Source of the DNA: Leptospira kanakyensis
GTDB taxonomy: Bacteria > Spirochaetota > Leptospiria > Leptospirales > Leptospiraceae
Length of the DNA stretch: 64,000 bases
Reading direction: 5' to 3'
Assembly (NCBI RefSeq): GCF_004769235.1
Contig: NZ_RQFG01000005.1
Coordinates: forward strand, 744,001 to 808,000
Below, in pieces: positions 1 through 9,290 of the stretch (the first letter of the stretch is position 1; each line of letters starts with the position of its first letter). Both the position numbers and the translations under genes were made by a program. Below the pieces are notes generated by a model. The model did no database searches. It saw nothing but the letters and a program-made list of their open reading frames with translations, and was not told where the DNA came from.

Positions 1-1
1 A

Positions 2-3000
2 GGTGCCTCAAATAATTCAGCAGGAACTGCGGAAGCACATGATTCGGTACCCATCGGTGATGGAGAAGTGACAATCAAGGGAGGAACCTTACGTTCGAAC
101 GATGGCATGATAACGATCGATATTCCAGAAGGTGCTGTGGCAGAAACCGTTGAATTTAAGATTTCTAAATTTACCTTGGTAACAAACTCGTATCCAGGTA
201 GTTATTTACCGACAAGCTCTGCTTATGAAATTTTGCCATCGTATCGATTTAAAAAACCAGTGACTGTTAGTATGTCGCTAAATACTGCCACCATACAAAG
301 TTTAAACCTTTCCAAAACAAAAAGCTTAGGTTTTTCGTATAGCACGACAAGTGTGACAGATAATTCAGGAAGGTTTCCAAGTTGGCTCGCTCATGACACC
401 ATAATTGTCGGTGACAAAGTAGTCTTTAATACGGAGACCTTTTCAATTTTTGGAATCGGGACACCTCCTCCTGGCAATCAGCCACCTATCAATCTTGGAG
501 CATCTTATTATTTTAAAGCAGGATGTAGTTACCTTCCTTATATGCTGCGGACAAGAGTCATCGATCCTGATGGAGATCCTATTCAAGTTTATCTGATTAC
601 AGGTCCAGGAAATGGAGGTGCCGTCGCTATTCCAATGGCCCGCGAAGGAGTCACCGACTGGTATACAGCAAATATTCCCTATGAAGCAATGAGTGAATCA
701 GGAATTCAAATCCAGATTTCAGCTTCTGATTCCTATGGCCAAACTAGTTTTGTTCCCTCTAGCGGAATTTTTAATTATCCAAATAGTTCCAACAATGCTT
801 TGTACATTTCCAATTTCGAATTGGATCAAGACAATGATGGACTTCTTTGTGCTTGGGAAAGAGATAACGGAAAAAGTGATACAAATGCCGGTGATGCTGG
901 GGGAGTTGTAGATTCCGATGGAGATGGTATTCCAAATGTCGCCGACCACACTCCGAATGGCGAAGCCAATCCTCCTATAGATTTTTTACAAATCATGCCA
1001 GCAACAGTGAGTCTCGATTTAACCGATAAAGTAATCTTTGGTGTAACGGCAAGGTTTGGCGGTTCACCAAGATATGTAAACGCAAGTTATATGACTACTG
1101 GTATTGGACTCAATGGTAGCGCTGTCGGTACGATGAATTCTAGTACCTTTTTACCTTCTGTTCCTGGAACCGCGGGTGTTGTGGCCACAGTTGGTGCAAT
1201 GAATTCGACTGCAACAGTGAATGTTCTAGATACTGTTGGGCCAAATGATATTACTACTCTTTCTGCAATGCCAATCTCCTCAAATAAAATCCAACTGCAA
1301 TGGCTTGCACCAGGCGATGATAGTCAATATGGGCGAGCCACTACATATCAAATTTTTCGATCTACAAGTTCTATCACAAATGATGGAAATTGTAATGGAG
1401 TCTTAGTCAGTCATTCTTTGATTCCAAAAAATGCAGGAGTTAGTGAAAAATTGGACGTAGGAGGTTTAAATCCAAACACAACTTATTTCTTTTGTATTCG
1501 AGCTGTCGATGAAAACGGAAATTTCAATCGATGGAACGGAACAGTTTTTGCGACTACATATCCTAATCCAGACCTCATACCTCCTTCTGACATAGCAAGT
1601 GTTACTGCGATTACTCTCGACACTGATAAAATCTTACTAAGCTGGAATGCTGTTGGTGATGATGGAAATTCGGGTTCTGCTCAAAATTATGAAATATACC
1701 GTTCTACGACTCCGCTGCTCACAGATACACAATGTAGAAGTGCCGTTCTGATTCCCAATACAGTACCAACAAGTCCTGCAGGGACAACTCTTAATTTTAC
1801 TGCGACGAACTTAGCAGACAATACAATTTACTATTTTTGTATCGTGGCCGTTGATGAATCAAACAATTATAGTGCTTGGAATGGGATAACAACTGCTACT
1901 ACCTTACGTAAAAATTTACCCCCTACCATTACGCTCGTGGATACAATTTCTGGAATACTACCGAATACGATCAGTTTAGATGCGTCACTTTCGGGAGATC
2001 CTGATGCTGTGGCATGTGGTGCAAATCCAGCAAATTATGTATACAGCTGGAGTCTCTTAAACAAACCTCCGACATCAATTCTTACAACTAGTAACATCTC
2101 CAATGGGAATACGAAATTAGCTTCCATCACGCCAGATGTGGCAGGCGAATATACAGTTCAATTTTCCTTTACGGACGATAAGGGAAGCTGTGGTGGGACA
2201 AATTTAGTCAATGTTAAGTCAACTGTCATCTCAATGACCTTACTAGCAGGAGTTAAACTCTGGTCAACACAATTAGGAGTTACTAGTTCCCAAACGATGG
2301 CACAAAGTATCAAATCAGATTCGAATGGATTTCTCTATGTAACGGGCTCAACTAGTGGACACCTAGATGGGCAAACCAGGACAGGTGGAAATGATTTATT
2401 CTTAATGAAATACAATTCGAACGGAATCAAACAATGGACTAAGTTATTTGGCGTGGCAAGTGCCAATACAGATGCCATGGGGATCACTTTAGATTCAAAC
2501 GGAAATATTTACATAACCGGTGTCACAACTGGAAACTTAGATGGAATTACAAAGTTAGGACCAACTGATTTATTTGTAGTAAAATATAATGCAGATGGTG
2601 TCAAACAGTGGACACGATTATTAGGTGCGCCTGGCACGACTACAGCAACAAATGCATACGGAATCACTTCGGATGGATCAGGCAATATATATGTGTCCGG
2701 TCACACCTATGGCAATTTGGATGGACAGTCAGTTTCAGGCCAAGCAGATATGTTTATTGTTAAATATGATACCAATGGAACGAAACAATGGACAAGATTG
2801 TTAAGTGGAGGTGCAGGAACTTTTAGCCAAGCACGAGGCATAACATCTGACTCGAATGGAAATATTTATGCGACGGGTTTCACTAATGGAGCTCTAGATG
2901 GACAAACAAAAATGGGAACTCGCGATTTGTTTGTAGTGAGATATAATTCTAGCGGTGTCAGGCAATGGACAAGACAGTTCGGTGTTGCCAGTCAAGATAC

Positions 3001-3472
3001 CGCAGCTTCTAGCATAACAACAGACTCTTTTGGCAATCTTTATGTTACAGGAAATACATACGGAAATCTGGATGGCCAAACAAAAACAGGATCATCTGAT
3101 TTATTTTTAATAAAATACGATTCCAATGGTGCCAAACAATGGACCAAATTGTTAGGTGTAGCAAATAAATTAACAGGTGGAAGTGGAATTACATTAGATT
3201 TGAACGGAAATATTTTTATTACCGGTCCCACAGAAGGCAACTTAGATGGGAAAACGATTACGGGAATTCGCGATTTATTTTTGGTAAAATACGATTCCAA
3301 TGGTATGAAATTATGGACATCCTTATTGGGTGCCCCAGGTAAAACTACACACCCCAATAGTGTCATATCAGATCTAAATGGTAAAGTAATCGTAGCAGGT
3401 GGTTCGGCCGGAAATATGGATGGTCATATTTTGAGTGGAACCTATGACATGATCTTAGTAAAGTATGAGTGA
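2..3472 (+). CDS. Large surface/exported protein: ZU5-like, FN3 and SBBP beta-propeller (5' end outside window)
   Basis: The frame is open from base 2, so the gene starts before the window; the GTG at 68 is internal. In order, the visible 1157 residues hold a ZU5-like module (roughly residues 20-145), a beta-rich domain, an acidic DxDxDG stretch near residues 275-315 like thrombospondin type-3 calcium loops, two fibronectin type III domains (about 430-635, each ending in YFFCIRAVDE or YYFCIVAVDE), a PKD-like domain, and from about residue 755 seven repeats carrying GN(I/L)Y.TG...GNLDG and DLF.VKY, matching the SBBP beta-propeller family. Seven repeats would close a seven-bladed propeller. The usual Leptospira context would make this a lipoprotein, but the N-terminus is not visible. 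Function is unknown; adhesion or surface binding is inference only. The N-terminal module resembles that of the lipoprotein at 22610-24091. Confidence 0.8.
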   Translation, partial: GASNNSAGTAEAHDSVPIGDGEVTIKGGTLRSNDGMITIDIPEGAVAETVEFKISKFTLVTNSYPGSYLPTSSAYEILPSYRFKKPVTVSMSLNTATIQSLNLSKTKSLGFSYSTTSVTDNSGRFPSWLAHDTIIVGDKVVFNTETFSIFGIGTPPPGNQPPINLGASYYFKAGCSYLPYMLRTRVIDPDGDPIQVYLITGPGNGGAVAIPMAREGVTDWYTANIPYEAMSESGIQIQISASDSYGQTSFVPSSGIFNYPNSSNNALYISNFELDQDNDGLLCAWERDNGKSDTNAGDAGGVVDSDGDGIPNVADHTPNGEANPPIDFLQIMPATVSLDLTDKVIFGVTARFGGSPRYVNASYMTTGIGLNGSAVGTMNSSTFLPSVPGTAGVVATVGAMNSTATVNVLDTVGPNDITTLSAMPISSNKIQLQWLAPGDDSQYGRATTYQIFRSTSSITNDGNCNGVLVSHSLIPKNAGVSEKLDVGGLNPNTTYFFCIRAVDENGNFNRWNGTVFATTYPNPDLIPPSDIASVTAITLDTDKILLSWNAVGDDGNSGSAQNYEIYRSTTPLLTDTQCRSAVLIPNTVPTSPAGTTLNFTATNLADNTIYYFCIVAVDESNNYSAWNGITTATTLRKNLPPTITLVDTISGILPNTISLDASLSGDPDAVACGANPANYVYSWSLLNKPPTSILTTSNISNGNTKLASITPDVAGEYTVQFSFTDDKGSCGGTNLVNVKSTVISMTLLAGVKLWSTQLGVTSSQTMAQSIKSDSNGFLYVTGSTSGHLDGQTRTGGNDLFLMKYNSNGIKQWTKLFGVASANTDAMGITLDSNGNIYITGVTTGNLDGITKLGPTDLFVVKYNADGVKQWTRLLGAPGTTTATNAYGITSDGSGNIYVSGHTYGNLDGQSVSGQADMFIVKYDTNGTKQWTRLLSGGAGTFSQARGITSDSNGNIYATGFTNGALDGQTKMGTRDLFVVRYNSSGVRQWTRQFGVASQDTAASSITTDSFGNLYVTGNTYGNLDGQTKTGSSDLFLIKYDSNGAKQWTKLLGVANKLTGGSGITLDLNGNIFITGPTEGNLDGKTITGIRDLFLVKYDSNGMKLWTSLLGAPGKTTHPNSVISDLNGKVIVAGGSAGNMDGHILSGTYDMILVKYE

Positions 3473-3497
3473 TATGAATTCCTAGCTTGTTATCAAT

Positions 3498-3529
3498 TGC
3501 GAGTATTTCCTAATCAAGAAATACTCGCA
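3498..3529 (+). terminator. Hairpin after the large surface protein gene
   Basis: A perfect 12-bp inverted repeat (3498-3509 with 3518-3529, 8-base loop) lies 25 bases after the stop codon. There is no long T run behind it, so it may be a weak or factor-assisted terminator. Confidence 0.5.
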
Positions 3530-3580
3530 TTGGCATAAAATCACCTAACGCTCCGATGTTTGCCTACGGAAAAATATTTC

Positions 3581-3655
3581 CCCCCGCACCAGGGATTGCA
3601 GTGGAAATCCTTTTCACGTAAGTGAAAAGATTGGAACGGAAAGCCCGGTCGCGAA
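3581..3655 (+). repeat. Structured intergenic repeat, copy A
   Basis: Member of a dispersed family seen also at 6414-6487, 21254-21327 and 29281-29346. Conserved flanks (CAGGGAT, GTGGAAATCC on the left; GATTGGA and AGCCCGGTCG on the right) enclose an 8-bp hairpin, 3610-3617 paired with 3622-3629, with a GTAA loop. It is the main content of the 418-base gene-free stretch 3473-3890; I see no gene in the rest apart from a promoter near its end. Confidence 0.75.
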
Positions 3656-3835
3656 CACAAAAAAATCAGACTATGACCATTGACTGCGAGGTGCCCACCC
3701 TCTTTCCAAAAACAAACCATCTCCCTTTTTACTACCAGAATTTCACGACAAGAGTTGAGTATTTCCACCAAAACAGTTTGTTTTTTATGTCATTTACTCA
3801 AGTTTCCGAATTATTTATGCCATATAAATAATTAT

Positions 3836-3864
3836 TTGACATACTTTTTCCAAATTTGTAAATC
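3836..3864 (+). promoter_or_regulatory. Sigma-70-like promoter for the secreted hydrolase gene
   Basis: TTGACA at 3836-3841, a 17-base spacer, then TAAATC at 3859-3864. Transcription would begin near 3870, giving a leader of about 20 bases that just contains the ribosome site AAGGAGAG. Confidence 0.5.
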
Positions 3865-3890
3865 TGGGCTACTTGAAAAAGGAGAGAAAG

Positions 3891-4658
3891 ATGAAAATTA
3901 CAATCAACCTTATTATGGCATTGCTGTTTGCAACTAGCGTCAGCGCCCAAACTTACACCGTGTTCATTCACGGTAAATCCAGCAAAAATCACGACGGGGT
4001 GGGAACTACCGATGTAAACAGTTATTGGGGAGCAAACGCAAATGTCGTTTCTGGCTCGAAGATATTCATTGGTTACGATGGTAGCACCGATCCGAGAACG
4101 TATGGATCAGCTAGGGCTCAAACAAATATAACAACTGGATTAATGAACTATTGTAAGGGAGCTAACACTTGTAAGATTGTTTGTCATTCCGCTGGATGTT
4201 ATGCAATTGAATATTGGTTGGCAAGTTTAGGTGATACAACCACTGCAAAAGGATTCAATATCACTAAAGTAACGGCACTTGCTGCTGCCTCTGGTGGTTC
4301 CGAACTCGCAAACTTAATTGGTGGAGGCGGAAACGCAATGGATCAGTCACTTCAGGTGACTACTGCACGTGGAGCCTACAATCACAACCTAACTGCATCT
4401 ATAACGATCAACCATGTTCCGGGATATAAAAGCAAATTTGGTGCTAATATCATCCTGCCTGGGGCCGATGATTATGCAGTGGCATTTCACTCCTCGTGCG
4501 GATACAACCGTTCTGGTGGTCTAGACAAATGCCAAAGCTCAGTTGTTAGTGGAAGCACAACATACACTCAGTATTCAGGTCACGTTCGTGCGCCGTCCTT
4601 AACAGCAGCTGGTCTCAACAAAAATCACAGTGAAATCATGAACGAAGGTACAAGATAA
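3891..4658 (+). CDS. Secreted alpha/beta-hydrolase (lipase-like) protein
   Basis: The ATG at 3891 is preferred over an in-frame TTG at 3873 because AAGGAGAG lies at ideal spacing and the protein then opens with a clean signal peptide (hydrophobic core, then SVSA|Q). The mature protein of about 235 residues begins with a beta strand ending in HGKS, like the oxyanion-loop HG of lipases, and has a nucleophile-elbow-like sequence CHSAGC near residue 102. Cysteines at CKGANTCKIVCHSAGC suggest disulfides in an exported enzyme. A late His (GHVRAP or KNHSE) could complete a triad. Substrate unknown; lipase or esterase activity is inference from fold motifs. Confidence 0.65.
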   Translation: MKITINLIMALLFATSVSAQTYTVFIHGKSSKNHDGVGTTDVNSYWGANANVVSGSKIFIGYDGSTDPRTYGSARAQTNITTGLMNYCKGANTCKIVCHSAGCYAIEYWLASLGDTTTAKGFNITKVTALAAASGGSELANLIGGGGNAMDQSLQVTTARGAYNHNLTASITINHVPGYKSKFGANIILPGADDYAVAFHSSCGYNRSGGLDKCQSSVVSGSTTYTQYSGHVRAPSLTAAGLNKNHSEIMNEGTR

Positions 4659-4674
4659 ACTTCGCTACATTTGG

Positions 4675-4714
4675 ACTAAGTCTGGCAAAACAAATTGTCA
4701 GACTTAGTTTTTTT
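4675..4714 (+). terminator. Rho-independent terminator after the hydrolase gene
   Basis: A 13-bp inverted repeat (4675-4687 with 4696-4708) is followed by a run of seven T. It ends the hydrolase transcript 17 bases past the stop codon. Confidence 0.85.
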
Positions 4715-4739
4715 AACGGATGCAAGGTGCCCACTACCA

Positions 4740-5735
4740 CTAACTCACTGCAGTCATAGGGTTTGATACGATTCCAAATAATTTACAGAATTCTGCGTTG
4801 CCATCGATCGTAACATCAGTCAACTTTTGGTTCATCACCCTGATTTCGGAAAGATCCACATTTTTGATCGTCACTCGTTTCAGATCACATTCTCCAAAAA
4901 GGGCTTTGTTTAGTTTTACATTTTCAAAGTTTACCTGATCGAATCCAACTTTTCTCCATCCTTCACTTGCGGTAAAAAGCACATCACTCAGTGTACAATT
5001 TTCAAAGGATGTATGATCAAACTTCATAAACCGAGTGACCAGTTGGTCGGTTGTTGTGTTCATAAAGCGAATGTGTTGGAGTCTTGATGCTTGTAGTTCC
5101 ATCCCTTTCAGTTGAGAAGTAGAAACTTCTATGTGACTGAGCTGCGCACCTTCAAAAGAACAAGCTGATAGATCTGACCCGTCATGGATCAATAGATCTT
5201 TTACCGAGGCAGCTGTAAAATGAGAGTTCGTAACATTGGATGATATGACTTCTACTTTTTTTAAGTGAGAGCTATGAACTTCCACAGTATCAAAGTGTCC
5301 ATCGTCAATTTGTAAATGTTCTAGGTTGCTTGCAGAGAGTTCAGAATTTTGAAATGACCCGCGTGCGACTTTGAGTGCATGCAGGTTACTTTTGCTGATT
5401 GTATTTCTCATAAAATCAGAATCGTCTAACACCACCTGTTCCATAGCCGACATACGAATCGTATTATTTTTGAACTGAAAACGATCTCCTTTGGGAATCT
5501 GCACACGAGACATGGACATATTGTTATCTTTTAAGTCACTCGCATAGAGCCCTTCTACATCATTGGAAAACTTAATGAACTGTTCACCGATAGAACGAAA
5601 ACTCCAAGGTTTTGTTTTATCTTCATCGGTCTCTTCACTGACTTGCGAAAGTTCCGAAATTAACTCTGCACCTTGCGCTTCAGAGATTTTACTTTCTTTT
5701 ACCATCTGTAGGATTTTTTGAATTTCTTCTTTCAT
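4740..5735 (-). CDS. SHOCT-like N-terminus plus pentapeptide-like beta-helix protein
   Basis: The start ATG at 5735 is chosen because AGGAAGG sits 8 bases upstream; a GTG at 5744 would overlap that site. The first 35 residues (EEIQKILQMVKESKISEAQGAELI) match the short helical segment that YvlB/DUF2089-type proteins share, in which a small C-terminal helix pair recurs. Residues from about 85 on are a regular series of short strands with turn-like S/N/D and inward L/V/F (for example FQNSELSASNLEHLQID), most like a pentapeptide-repeat or adhesin-domain beta-helix. There is no signal peptide. It lies 17 bases after the DUF2089 regulator gene and is surely cotranscribed with it. In other bacteria such pairs act in envelope-stress regulation; that role here is inference. 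Confidence 0.65.
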   Translation of the reverse strand: MKEEIQKILQMVKESKISEAQGAELISELSQVSEETDEDKTKPWSFRSIGEQFIKFSNDVEGLYASDLKDNNMSMSRVQIPKGDRFQFKNNTIRMSAMEQVVLDDSDFMRNTISKSNLHALKVARGSFQNSELSASNLEHLQIDDGHFDTVEVHSSHLKKVEVISSNVTNSHFTAASVKDLLIHDGSDLSACSFEGAQLSHIEVSTSQLKGMELQASRLQHIRFMNTTTDQLVTRFMKFDHTSFENCTLSDVLFTASEGWRKVGFDQVNFENVKLNKALFGECDLKRVTIKNVDLSEIRVMNQKLTDVTIDGNAEFCKLFGIVSNPMTAVS

Positions 5736-5752
5736 CTGATTCACCTTCCTGT

Positions 5753-6178
5753 TTATTTTTTTGGGAGTTTACGGATAGTCCGCATTGCCTCATCGAAATC
5801 AATTTTACCTTTCGCAAGTTGGTCGAGAACCTCATCGGCCCCACCTGCCTTTTTGCTTTTTTGGATTTCTCGATCCGTGGATTTGGGTGTGAGGTCGTCC
5901 CCAACCAATTTGTTTTTTAACAAAGTCAACCGAGCTCGAATCGTCGGATAACTGAGTCCAAGCGACGATTGCATATCACGGACTCTTCCTTCACTGAGCA
6001 CAAAAATACGCAGAAAGTGAAGATCATCCGCAGAGAGGGTCGCAAACTCATTGAGTTGGAATGGTCCTTCGACTCGGATCCCACATCCATCGCAGCCGAG
6101 AACCAAGGGCCGGAGAGGTTCCTGGCAAGACGGACAACTCAAACTAGAATCGATTTTTTTTAGATCACCTAAAGGCAT
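5753..6178 (-). CDS. DUF2089 family regulator (zinc ribbon + HTH)
   Basis: The protein of 141 residues carries a CPSCQEPLRPLVLGCDGCG zinc ribbon (residues about 15-34), a helix-turn-helix-like middle (SLGLSYPTIRARLTLLKNKL) and a C-terminal helical tail (LAKGKIDFDEAMRTIRKL) like the SHOCT-type segment of its partner. This is the DUF2089 layout. AGGAG lies 6 bases before the ATG. It leads a two-gene operon with the beta-helix protein at 4740-5735, and the shared C-terminal/N-terminal helix suggests that the two bind each other. Probably a cytoplasmic DNA-binding regulator; target unknown. Confidence 0.8.
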   Translation of the reverse strand: MPLGDLKKIDSSLSCPSCQEPLRPLVLGCDGCGIRVEGPFQLNEFATLSADDLHFLRIFVLSEGRVRDMQSSLGLSYPTIRARLTLLKNKLVGDDLTPKSTDREIQKSKKAGGADEVLDQLAKGKIDFDEAMRTIRKLPKK

Positions 6179-6413
6179 TCAAAACTCCTAAGAACCCTTA
6201 TAAACCAGATATTTAATATTTCAAATCATTTTTTAATATTTTAAACTTAATTTTAACCAGTGAAAAAATGAAATCCACTCTGAAATCGCGTCTTGGCCAA
6301 GGTTTGGCGTGATGCCTCTAGGTTTCGCCTGCTTTGCGTAGGCCGGCGCGGTGGTTTCCACTCGCATCTAGGTTTTTGGGGTGCGTATTGTTTTGAAACA
6401 AACAGGACTTGAG

Positions 6414-6487
6414 GGGCGCACATTTCCGGCTATCCGCTCCAATCTTTGCTTACGCAAAGGATTTCCGCTGCTATCCGGGGCGCGGGG
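6414..6487 (-). repeat. Structured intergenic repeat, copy B
   Basis: Read on the minus strand it has the same order of blocks as copy A: GGATAGCAGCGGAAATCC, a hairpin CTTTGC-GTAA-GCAAAG, then GATTGGAGCGGATAGCCGG. It is 73/74 identical to copy C at 21254-21327. It occupies the middle of the 505-base divergent gap 6179-6683; the 120 bases before it are GC-richer than the surroundings with no recognisable gene. Confidence 0.85.
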
Positions 6488-6683
6488 GAAAGGATGTAGT
6501 AGTGATGATCACCACTACCAAGGACTCATAACAACAAAAACGATAAAGCTCTCCTAACTAATTTTACGAAAGTTAGCCGAGAGGAATGATGATTCAGCAA
6601 AATCGTCTTCTGATAATATTTCGAAGTTTTTTATTGCAATTTAGTTCTATGAATCAAGAGATTAACCCTCTAGGAGAGTTTTT

Positions 6684-9290
6684 TTGAAAATCAAACAGCT
6701 TCTGCCAGTCACATACTTGCTCTTAAATTATAAAGGCCGAATTGATAGAAAAGTTTATTGGATTGCCTCTTTGTTTATGTGGTCCAATTTTTATGTTTTT
6801 TATCAAACCTTAGACTATCTTTTGGGAGAGCAAAGTACATGGATTATTTATCCTCTGATGCTCTGGGGTATACTTGCAGTTTCAGCAAAACGATTTCATG
6901 ATATTGGAAAGTCTGGAAACACAATCCTACTAACATTCATACCGATTATTGGTCCATTGGTAGTCATCTACCTTTTGGCTTTTAGGAAAGGAGAATCAAA
7001 CGACAATAAATACGGCTCAGTGCCTGGTTCTGAAATTGATTATTATAAAAACGATGAAGGAACAAGTATCCCTCACTTAAAATCAACAGAAGTGATCATT
7101 AATGATGTTACACGTTTAAATCCCGTGATTGTATCATCAGTTTTTAGACCAGAGTCACTGGAAGAACTGATCAAATTTGTTAAAACTTCCACAGGTGCAA
7201 TCTCCGTGGGTGGAGGACGATTTAGTATGGGTGGACAAACGGCAAGTCCAGGTTCAGCCCATATTGATATGCGCAAATTGAATCAAGTGTTAGAATACAA
7301 TCCGTCTGAAAAGTGGATTAAAGTACAAGCAGGTATTCGTTGGTCTGACATTCAGCACTTTATCGACAAGGATGATTTATCAGTTAAAATCATGCAAACC
7401 TATGCGAACTTCACTGTTGGTGGAGCTCTAAGTGTCAATTGTCATGGCCGTTATATGGGACTAGGACCAGTTGTTTTATCAGTTCGATCGATTGATGTTA
7501 TCCTTGCAGACGGTAATTTGATCAAGGCAAGTAGAAAGGAAAATTCAGATATATTTGCTGGTATGATTGGAGGTTATAACTCCGTTGGTATCATTGCAGC
7601 AGTAGAGTTTGATTTGGATGACAATGTCAAAGTCAAACAAGTCAGCAAAAAAATGAAAAAGAATCAATACTTTCAATTTTTTAAGTATAACATTCGCGAA
7701 GATAAAAAAGTTATTTTTCATAATGCCGATATTTATCCACCAAAATATGAAAACATTAGAGCCGTTAGTTGGGAATTTACTTTAGACAAACCTACAGTAA
7801 AATCTCGATTTATGCCCTTACAATCGTCCTATCCAATCCATCGCTATTTTTTCTGGGATTTTACAGAATCTCCTTTGGGAAAATGGAGGCGCGAATTTAT
7901 TGTTGATCCACTTCTTTTTTTCTCCAAAAAAGTTCACTGGCGAAATTATGAAGCAGGTTATGATGTTTTGGAACTGGAACCTTCTGCACGTAAAAAATCA
8001 ACTTATGTATTACAAGAATACTTTGTTCCCATTGAAAAATTCAATGTATTCTCTGACCGATTACGCGATATCTTACAACGCCATAAAGTAAACATGGTGA
8101 ATATTTCTGTTCGTCATGCAAAGGCAGATGAAGAAACTTATTTGTCATGGGCACCAAATGAATGTTTTGCTTTTGTATTATATTATAAACAAAAAGTAAA
8201 TGAAAGTGATAAACTAAAAGTTGCCGTTTGGACAAGAGAATTAATGAATGCGAGTATTGAAGCTGGAGGTACATATTATTTACCTTACCAAACTCATGCT
8301 TCTAGGGAAATGTTTCAGAGAGCCTATCCTAATTACAAAGAAATTTTCTCTCTAAAAGAAAAACTGGATCCCAAGTTTAGATTCAAAAATATTTTCTGGG
8401 ACACATATTACAAAGAAAATCCAAACCCGGATTTACCTGAATCCGATTTCCATAGAATATTCTCCGATGTTAAGTGGAGTGATTCACTCTATCGTTTTTT
8501 GCAAGTGATCTTCAATCTATATCCAGAAGAAAGATTTTTCCAACTTATTTACGATATCACCAAACAACATAAGACAGATAAGGAAATTTATTTACAAATT
8601 GTACAGAGTTTGAATTCGGTGAAACCTTTTCATGCGGATTTGACTTACGCTTTGCCGGCTTTGATCAAACAGAAAAAAGAATTGTCCGCACAAATTCTGG
8701 AGCTTTTGGGAACAAATAGGACAATTAACGGTTATTTGGAAATTGGTACTACAGGTAGATATATTTCAAGTTTAAAGAATCAATTAAAATTGAATCAAAA
8801 AATTTATCTAATCAATTCGATTCCACCAAAATACAATCCGGTTGATATTTTAGAAAGAGGTGGGATCAAAAAAATCGGTACTTTTTTCCCGCTCAATGAC
8901 TATGATCCAATTAGTAATGAAATACCTTCAGAGAGCTTAGATCTTGTTACTTGTTTGATCGGCTTACACCATATAAAATTAGATAAATTAGATTCATTCA
9001 TCCAATCGATCAACCGTGTTCTCCGACCTGGAGGAAAATTTATTTTAAGAGATCATGATGTAAAAGATCCTGAAATGTTTAGATTTGTATCTTTGATACA
9101 TACTGTATTCAATGCAGGATTAAAAGAGTCCTGGGATTATGAATCTGCTGAATTTAAAAAATTCCGTTCGATTGATGAATGGGTGGAGATTCTAAAGAAT
9201 TTTAATTTTCAGGCTGGTCCCGAAAGGCTCCTTCAAAAGGACGATCCTTCTGATAATATTTTAATGATTTTTACAAAGGTATCAAAATGA
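6684..9290 (+). CDS. DUF805 - FAD-linked oxidase - SAM methyltransferase fusion
   Basis: The TTG start is supported by TAGGAGAG upstream. Residues 1-120 form a DUF805 membrane domain (four helices; NYKGRIDRKVYW and AKRFHDIGKSG motifs). Residues about 130-300 are a VAO-type FAD-binding domain (SVGGGRFSMGGQ, TVGGALSVNCHGR, GGYNSVGIIAAVEF), followed to about residue 600 by a lactone-oxidase-like C-terminal region (NISVRHAKADEETYLSW; KLDPKFRFKNIFW). Residues about 690-865 look like a class I SAM methyltransferase with GYLEIGTTGRYI as motif I and LDLVTCLIGLHHI and LRPGGKFILRDHD later. The usual FAD-linking His of aldonolactone oxidases (GSGHS) is replaced by GGGRFS, so the flavin may not be covalent there. 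The stop overlaps the next ATG, so the genes are coupled. Substrate unknown. Confidence 0.75.
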   Translation: MKIKQLLPVTYLLLNYKGRIDRKVYWIASLFMWSNFYVFYQTLDYLLGEQSTWIIYPLMLWGILAVSAKRFHDIGKSGNTILLTFIPIIGPLVVIYLLAFRKGESNDNKYGSVPGSEIDYYKNDEGTSIPHLKSTEVIINDVTRLNPVIVSSVFRPESLEELIKFVKTSTGAISVGGGRFSMGGQTASPGSAHIDMRKLNQVLEYNPSEKWIKVQAGIRWSDIQHFIDKDDLSVKIMQTYANFTVGGALSVNCHGRYMGLGPVVLSVRSIDVILADGNLIKASRKENSDIFAGMIGGYNSVGIIAAVEFDLDDNVKVKQVSKKMKKNQYFQFFKYNIREDKKVIFHNADIYPPKYENIRAVSWEFTLDKPTVKSRFMPLQSSYPIHRYFFWDFTESPLGKWRREFIVDPLLFFSKKVHWRNYEAGYDVLELEPSARKKSTYVLQEYFVPIEKFNVFSDRLRDILQRHKVNMVNISVRHAKADEETYLSWAPNECFAFVLYYKQKVNESDKLKVAVWTRELMNASIEAGGTYYLPYQTHASREMFQRAYPNYKEIFSLKEKLDPKFRFKNIFWDTYYKENPNPDLPESDFHRIFSDVKWSDSLYRFLQVIFNLYPEERFFQLIYDITKQHKTDKEIYLQIVQSLNSVKPFHADLTYALPALIKQKKELSAQILELLGTNRTINGYLEIGTTGRYISSLKNQLKLNQKIYLINSIPPKYNPVDILERGGIKKIGTFFPLNDYDPISNEIPSESLDLVTCLIGLHHIKLDKLDSFIQSINRVLRPGGKFILRDHDVKDPEMFRFVSLIHTVFNAGLKESWDYESAEFKKFRSIDEWVEILKNFNFQAGPERLLQKDDPSDNILMIFTKVSK

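Noticed and set aside
719..949. Antisense and out-of-frame open frames inside large genes (for example 719-949, 3040-3366, 13341-13547, 59969-60000 region)
   Set aside because: They lie wholly inside convincing genes, have no ribosome sites and show no recognisable protein pattern.
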